From SBBG01 sp033717875 (GTDB lineage Bacteria; Pseudomonadota; Gammaproteobacteria; Ga0077554; Ga007554): a DNA stretch of 30,167 nucleotides. The stretch is taken from assembly GCA_033717875.1 (NCBI GenBank), contig JADDKJ010000040.1, positions 1 through 30,167 of the forward strand. The letters are read 5' to 3'. The position numbers were made by a program, and so were the translations under genes. The notes beneath the pieces were generated by a model. It worked only from the letters and a program-made list of their open reading frames with translations, searched no databases and was not told where the DNA came from. Below, piece after piece: positions 26,196 to 30,167 of the stretch (position 1 is its first letter; each line of letters starts with the position of its first letter).

Positions 26196-26786
26196 ATGAC
26201 GAATGAACTGCGTATCCCGCTGTTCGCGCTGCACACCGTGCTTTACCCCGGCGGCCCGCTGCCGTTGCGCATCTTCGAACCGCGCTATCTCGACATGGTG
26301 AGCGCCTGCCTGCGCCAGAGCAGCGGTTTTGGCGTATGCCTGATCCGCAGCGGGAAAGAAGTCGGCATGGCCGCGCAGACCTACGAGGTTGGCACGCTGT
26401 CGACGATCGTCGATTGGCATATGCGCCACGATGGGCTGCTCGGCGTCACGGTGTGCGGCCAGCAGCGCTTCCGCATTATCTCGGAACAGGTGCAGCCCAA
26501 CCAGCTCACCGTCGCCGATGTCGAGCTGATACCCCCGGAGCCCGAGGTGGACGTGCCCGCCGAATACCTGCCGCTGGTCGATCTGCTGCGGCAGATGATC
26601 GAGCAGATCGGCCACCACTACAGCGGCATCCCCAAAAAATTCGCCGACGCCAGCTGGACCAGTTGCCGCCTCGCCGAGCTGCTGCCGATCCCCCTGGTGC
26701 AAAAGCAGCATCTACTGCAACTCGACAATCCCTTGCAGCGCCTCGACCGCCTTGGCAACATCGTGGAACAGCTTGGGATACGATAG
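26196..26786 (+). CDS. Lon N-terminal (substrate-binding) domain protein
   Basis: 196 residues consisting of a stand-alone Lon N-terminal domain without ATPase or protease parts. LRIPLFALHTVLYPGGPLPL then RIFEPRYLDMV is the family signature. Such proteins are widespread in proteobacteria; the function is unclear, possibly peptide or protein recognition. The ATG immediately follows the right arm of the palindromic element, whose sequence AGAGGTACCCC would have to serve as its ribosome site. Confidence 0.92.
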   Translation: MTNELRIPLFALHTVLYPGGPLPLRIFEPRYLDMVSACLRQSSGFGVCLIRSGKEVGMAAQTYEVGTLSTIVDWHMRHDGLLGVTVCGQQRFRIISEQVQPNQLTVADVELIPPEPEVDVPAEYLPLVDLLRQMIEQIGHHYSGIPKKFADASWTSCRLAELLPIPLVQKQHLLQLDNPLQRLDRLGNIVEQLGIR

Positions 26787-26803
26787 GATCACAGGATTCC
26801 GCC

Positions 26804-27073
26804 ATGCCGGTTATATCGATGTTTTACGGAATTCTCGTCTTGATGTACTTTTTCGATGATGAGCGGCATAAGCGGCCGCACATTCATGTACGCTATCAAG
26901 GCGAGGAGGCATCATTCGCCATCGACGATGGCATTTGCCTTGCGGGTTCGCTTCCTCCAGCCAAGACTCGCCTGGTGCAGGCCTGGATCGAGATTCATCG
27001 TGACGAGCTGTTGGCGGACTGGGAGTTGGCGGTCAATGGTCAGCCGCCTTTCCGCATCGACCCGCTGAAATGA
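26804..27073 (+). CDS. DUF4160 family protein
   Basis: 89 residues from ATG 26804, with AGGATT upstream; the longer frame back to 26336 is a shadow of the Lon-domain gene. MPVISMFYGILVLMYFFDDE and HKRPHIHVRYQGEEASF are typical of DUF4160, and the HxHV with nearby acidic residues is the conserved core. It is ten bases ahead of a DUF2442 gene; the two families commonly occur as a pair and have been suggested to form a toxin-antitoxin-like module. The role here is unproven. Confidence 0.85.
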   Translation: MPVISMFYGILVLMYFFDDERHKRPHIHVRYQGEEASFAIDDGICLAGSLPPAKTRLVQAWIEIHRDELLADWELAVNGQPPFRIDPLK

Positions 27074-27083
27074 GGAGTAACCA

Positions 27084-27332
27084 ATGATTCCCAACATCGT
27101 TTCTGTGCGTCCCATGCCTGGTTATGGTTTGCTGCTGGGTTATGCCAACGGCGAGTCGCGTCTTTTCGATGCCAGGCCCTATCTGGAGCGCGGGGTATTC
27201 ACCCGTCTGAAGGATGAAACTCTTTTTGCCCAGGCAAGAATCGAGTTCGGTACCGTCACCTGGCCGGGTGAGCTGGATATCGCGCCGGAAACGCTTTACC
27301 TTCGCTCGGTGCTTCAAGAAACCGCCGCATGA
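27084..27332 (+). CDS. DUF2442 family protein
   Basis: 82 residues with GAGGAG upstream. PNIVSVRPMPGYGLLLGYAN then GESRLFDARPYLERGVF and the C-terminal TVTWPGELDIAPETLY are the DUF2442 pattern. The partner of the DUF4160 gene just upstream, probably one transcript. Confidence 0.87.
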   Translation: MIPNIVSVRPMPGYGLLLGYANGESRLFDARPYLERGVFTRLKDETLFAQARIEFGTVTWPGELDIAPETLYLRSVLQETAA

Positions 27333-27372
27333 CCAAGTCTGATCGAGCGCTAATGGATAATCTGGGTTGAAG

Positions 27373-28590
27373 ATGGACTACGACATCGTCATCACCGGCG
27401 CCGGCATGGTCGGCGCGGCGCTGGCTTGCGCGTTGGGATCGAGTGGCCTGCGCATCGCGGTGATCGAGGCGCAGCCGCTGCCGGCCGAGATTCATCCCGG
27501 CGACGAGTACGATCTGCGCGTCTCCGCCATCACCCGCGCCTCGCAGCGCATCTTCGAGTCGATGGGCGCCTGGGACAGCATGCGCGCGCGCCGTGTCAGC
27601 CCGTTCCGCGACATGCACGTCTGGGATGCCACCGGCAATGGCGAGATCCATTTCGACAGCGCCGAGATCGGCGAAGACACACTCGGCCACATCATCGAAA
27701 ACCGTGTCATCCAGCTCGCCTTGCTGGAGCGGATGCGCGCTTTGGACAATGTCGAACTGATCCTGCCGGCGCGTCTGATGGAATTCGCCACTCATACCGA
27801 TAGCGTGGAGCTTCGGCTCGATGACGGACGCTGTCTGACGGCGCGGCTGGCGGTGGGCGCCGATGGCGCCGAATCTCATCTGCGGCGGCTGGCGGGTATC
27901 GCCACACGCGGCTGGAAATATCAACAGAAGGCGCTGGTCGCCACCGTCCAGACCGAATTGCCGCACCGCGAAACCGCTTGGCAACGCTTCCTGCCGACCG
28001 GCCCGCTGGCCTTTCTGCCCCTGGCCGACGGGCGCAGCTCCATCGTCTGGTCCACCACGCCGGAGCAGGCCGACGCGCTGCTGGCGATGGATGAGCGGAG
28101 CTTTCTCGCCGAGCTGGAGCGGGCGTTCGACGCGAAGCTGGGTCGCATGATCGCCAGCCCCGGTCCGCGCGCCGCGTTCCCGCTGCGTCTGCAACACGCC
28201 ACGGCCTACACCGCCCTGCGTATCGCGCTGATCGGCGATGCCGCGCACATCATCCACCCCCTCGCCGGCCAAGGCGTCAATCTCGGCCTGCTGGACGCCG
28301 CAACGCTCGCCGAAGTGGTGCTCGACGCGCAACGCGCCGGCAAGGACATCGGCGCATTGGCCACACTGCGCCGCTACGAGCGCCGGCGCAAAGGCGGCAA
28401 CCTCGCCATGATGGCCGCCATGGATGGCTTCAAACGCCTGTTCGGCAACGACCTCGTGCCGCTGAAACTGCTGCGCAATATAGGGCTGAACCTCACCAAC
28501 GCCGCCACGCCGGTGAAAAATGTCATCGTGCGCCACGCGATGGGGCTGAGCGGGGATTTGCCGCGCATGGCGCGGCGATGCGTGTCATAG
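27373..28590 (+). CDS. UbiH/UbiI/COQ6-family FAD-dependent ring hydroxylase
   Basis: 405 residues from ATG 27373; a TTG six bases earlier opens the frame but is less likely. Enzymes of this family hydroxylate the aromatic ring during ubiquinone synthesis. The FAD-binding GAGMVG (9-14), the DG motif in VGADGAESHLRR, and GDAAHIIHPLAGQGVNLG (288-305) are intact. I cannot say which ring position it acts on, so no symbol is given. Convergent with the small exported protein, with only 25 bp between. Confidence 0.93.
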   Translation: MDYDIVITGAGMVGAALACALGSSGLRIAVIEAQPLPAEIHPGDEYDLRVSAITRASQRIFESMGAWDSMRARRVSPFRDMHVWDATGNGEIHFDSAEIGEDTLGHIIENRVIQLALLERMRALDNVELILPARLMEFATHTDSVELRLDDGRCLTARLAVGADGAESHLRRLAGIATRGWKYQQKALVATVQTELPHRETAWQRFLPTGPLAFLPLADGRSSIVWSTTPEQADALLAMDERSFLAELERAFDAKLGRMIASPGPRAAFPLRLQHATAYTALRIALIGDAAHIIHPLAGQGVNLGLLDAATLAEVVLDAQRAGKDIGALATLRRYERRRKGGNLAMMAAMDGFKRLFGNDLVPLKLLRNIGLNLTNAATPVKNVIVRHAMGLSGDLPRMARRCVS

Positions 28591-28615
28591 CCCCCCGGGC
28601 CGCGTTGCCGCCGGC

Positions 28616-28987
28616 TTACTTACCCATCGGCGGGTGCCCCTTCATCGTGCCATGCCCCGGCATGTCTTTATGCATCTCCTTCCACTTTTCCGCCATCTCC
28701 TTTTCCTTCTTCATGATCTCATCCAGACGCGCAACGTGATCGGCGAGCTTCTGGCGGTCAGCGGCGGAGGGTTGATGGTTCAGATCCTTCAGAATCACCA
28801 TCACATCCTTCAGCATGCCCTTGACTTCCATCATCGTCTGCTGATGCTCTTTCATCATCCCGCGCCACATCGTTTTGTGGTCCTTCGTGGCGTCTCCCGG
28901 CATGCCGGCCGCATCGGCGGCGAAGGCATGGCCAGTGAACAGGGCGCCGGCCAGCGCAAAGGCGGTGAATATTTTCGGTGTTCTCAT
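28616..28987 (-). CDS. Small exported Met/Lys/His-rich protein
   Basis: 123 residues from ATG 28987, with GAGGAG eight bases upstream. The signal peptide ends at HAFA-AD (residues 1-23). The mature protein is helical and charged, with a heptad-like KEKEMAEKWKEMHKDM near the end, many Met (GMMKEHQQTMMEVKGMLKDV) and His residues and a C-terminal MPGHGTMKGHPPMGK. Met/His-rich periplasmic proteins often bind copper or other metals, or act as small chaperones such as Spy-like proteins. No family is recognised with certainty. Confidence 0.75.
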   Translation of the reverse strand: MRTPKIFTAFALAGALFTGHAFAADAAGMPGDATKDHKTMWRGMMKEHQQTMMEVKGMLKDVMVILKDLNHQPSAADRQKLADHVARLDEIMKKEKEMAEKWKEMHKDMPGHGTMKGHPPMGK

Positions 28988-29100
28988 GGTTTCTCTCCTC
29001 AAGAGGCGGTTATTGAGTTGGTGATGTCTTCCATTGCCCGGGAACAAACGTATAGACTTGTGACCGGCCGCTGTCAAGAAGGTTCACAGCCACAAAAGTG

Positions 29101-29139
29101 CGGGATGCTCTTGTATCCCGCCGCCTTCTCATGTAACAT
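29101..29139 (+). promoter_or_regulatory. Possible rplM leader: hairpin and weak promoter
   Basis: CGGGAT and ATCCCG (29101-29120) can pair. TTGTAT at 29111 and TAACAT at 29134 are separated by 17 bp and could be a weak sigma-70 promoter, though the two readings compete. No known ribosomal-protein leader motif is recognised. Confidence 0.3.
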
Positions 29140-29174
29140 TTTGCCCCTTTACGCAGATTTTTGGAGCGATTCGG

Positions 29175-29603
29175 ATGAAAACCTTTAGCGCAAACCCCAC
29201 AACCGTCCGCCGTGATTGGTATGTGGTGGACGCCTCCGGCAAGACCCTGGGCCGCCTTGCCGCTGAACTCGCGCGTCGTCTGCGCGGCAAGCACAAGGCC
29301 GAATTCACGCCGCACGTCGATACCGGCGACTACATCGTCGTGGTGAACGCCGCCAAGGTGCGCGTCACCGGCAACAAGCTGGCGGACAAGATGTACCATC
29401 GCCACACTGGCTACATCGGCAACCTGAAAACCATCAGCCTCGGCAAGCTGCTCGACAAAACCCCCGAGCGCGCTATCGAAATCGCCGTCAAGGGCATGCT
29501 GCCCAAAAACTCGCTGGGCCGCGCCATGTTCCGCAAGCTCAAGGTCTACGGCGGCGCCGAGCACAAGCACACCGCGCAGCAGCCCAAGGCGCTGGAAATC
29601 TAA
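29175..29603 (+). CDS. rplM: Ribosomal protein L13
   Basis: 142 residues, full length. L13 is an early-assembling protein of the large subunit. MKTFSANP, RDWYVVDASGKTLGRLA, HTGYIGNLKTISL and VKGMLPKNSLGRAM are family signatures. It is followed after 23 bp by rpsI, the universal bacterial order. Confidence 0.99.
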   Translation: MKTFSANPTTVRRDWYVVDASGKTLGRLAAELARRLRGKHKAEFTPHVDTGDYIVVVNAAKVRVTGNKLADKMYHRHTGYIGNLKTISLGKLLDKTPERAIEIAVKGMLPKNSLGRAMFRKLKVYGGAEHKHTAQQPKALEI

Positions 29604-29626
29604 AGTTTAGTCAGCAGGATATAGTC

Positions 29627-30019
29627 ATGGCACAAGCACAAAATTACGGCACCGGCCGCCGCAAAAGCTCCACGGCGCGGGTCTATGTTCGTCCCGGCAG
29701 CGGCAAGATCGTCATCAATGACCGTCCCATCGAAGAATACTTCGGCCGCGAAACCGCGCGCATGATCGTTCGCCAGCCGCTGGAAACCGCCAATCTGGCG
29801 GGCTCCGTCGATGTCAATGTCAATGTCGCCGGCGGCGGCAACACCGGCCAGGCCGGCGCCATCCGCCACGGCATCGCCCGCGCCCTGCTCGGCTACGACG
29901 AAAACCTGCGCCCCGGCCTGCGCAAGAGCGGCTTTCTCACCCGCGACGCGCGCGAAGTCGAACGCAAGAAAGTCGGCCTGCGTAAGGCGCGCAAACGTCC
30001 GCAGTTCTCGAAGCGTTAA
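29627..30019 (+). CDS. rpsI: Ribosomal protein S9
   Basis: 130 residues, full length. YGTGRRKSSTARVYVRPGSG at the start and the basic tail KRPQFSKR, which reaches P-site tRNA, are intact. The gene ends 30 bp before sequence that looks like the end of an IS110-type element, so whatever normally follows rpsI is displaced. Confidence 0.99.
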   Translation: MAQAQNYGTGRRKSSTARVYVRPGSGKIVINDRPIEEYFGRETARMIVRQPLETANLAGSVDVNVNVAGGGNTGQAGAIRHGIARALLGYDENLRPGLRKSGFLTRDAREVERKKVGLRKARKRPQFSKR

Positions 30020-30049
30020 CGCCAGAGAACTGATGTAGGGTGATGTGAT

Positions 30050-30167
30050 GGTCTCCTCCCCCTTCTAAATCGGCGTCGAATGCGCCACGATGGAGCTGTA
30101 ACAAACCATCGAAACGAAAGGAGAGGAGACCGAGATGAAGATTACAACGATTGGGTTGGATTTGGCA
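30050..30167 (+). mobile_element. 5' end of an IS110-family element (partial)
   Basis: A coding start for an IS110-like recombinase lies at 30135. The roughly 100 bp before it are non-coding and contain GGTCTCCTC (30050-30058) matched by GAGGAGACC (30123-30131). In IS110 elements the non-coding end upstream of the recombinase encodes a bridge RNA, so this stretch may include it. The true left boundary is not defined. Confidence 0.55.
30135..30167 (+). CDS. IS110-family recombinase, N-terminus only
   Basis: Eleven codons, MKITTIGLDLA, preceded by GGAGAGGAG and cut by the window edge. IS110 recombinases begin with a RuvC-like domain whose first acidic residue sits in IGxDxA/S; here Asp9 fits. 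The call rests on this short motif and the typical upstream sequence. Confidence 0.6.
   Translation, partial: MKITTIGLDLA

Noticed and set aside
27256..28536. 426-codon minus-strand frame opposite the UbiH-family gene
   Set aside because: Antisense of a gene with an intact FAD-binding signature; no ribosome site or family match.

Overview
The window is a gammaproteobacterial chromosome segment. The basis is the housekeeping set (rplM-rpsI, mpl, ubiD, ubiX, a UbiH/COQ6-type hydroxylase) and REP palindromes carrying their own RAYT gene. The base composition is fairly GC-rich. An EpsA-like LuxR regulator suggests an organism with exopolysaccharide/exosortase biology. I cannot name the genus. 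The assembly contains one run of 95 Ns (9199-9293) that appears to be an artefact of a repeat. || Region 1 (1-14264, all transcribed leftwards) is the accessory locus. It reads, in transcription order: an exported protein with an LprI-type lysozyme-inhibitor domain; a 611-residue protein with a possible lysozyme-like head, a LysM and a shared adaptor; a four-helix membrane protein; and a giant RTX protein with a glycine-zipper head, a LysM, the same adaptor, calcium-binding repeats, a subtilisin-like protease, a P-domain and a carbohydrate-binding-like domain. If the repeated flanks of the N gap are collapsed, the giant gene is one exact reading frame of 3425 codons. Its 3' end is cut by an insertion-sequence end at position 127, so the usual type I secretion signal is gone. 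The two large proteins share a 473-bp segment with a single mismatch, while flanking homologous sequence is clearly more diverged. I interpret the locus as two candidate immunity-effector cassettes sharing one recombination adaptor. || Region 2 (14265-17741) holds a hairpin terminator, the EpsA-like LuxR regulator, a 15-copy tandem 8-bp repeat, a REP-flanked RAYT transposase and a VapBC-like toxin-antitoxin pair. A 25-bp imperfect direct repeat brackets the RAYT-VapBC part. || Region 3 (17742-30019) is mostly core metabolism: ubiD, a fructosamine-kinase-family gene, transaldolase, a small exported protein, a cardiolipin-synthase-type PLD enzyme, a membrane protein, mpl and ubiX overlapping by 4 bp, a Lon-substrate-binding-domain protein, a DUF4160/DUF2442 pair, a UbiH-family hydroxylase, a small exported Met/Lys/His-rich protein, and rplM-rpsI. 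UbiX supplies the prenylated flavin that UbiD needs, and the UbiH-family enzyme acts later in ubiquinone synthesis, so three ubiquinone genes lie within 11 kb. A 144-bp imperfect palindrome sits between ubiX and the Lon-domain gene. The window ends inside the start of an IS110-family recombinase gene just after rpsI.
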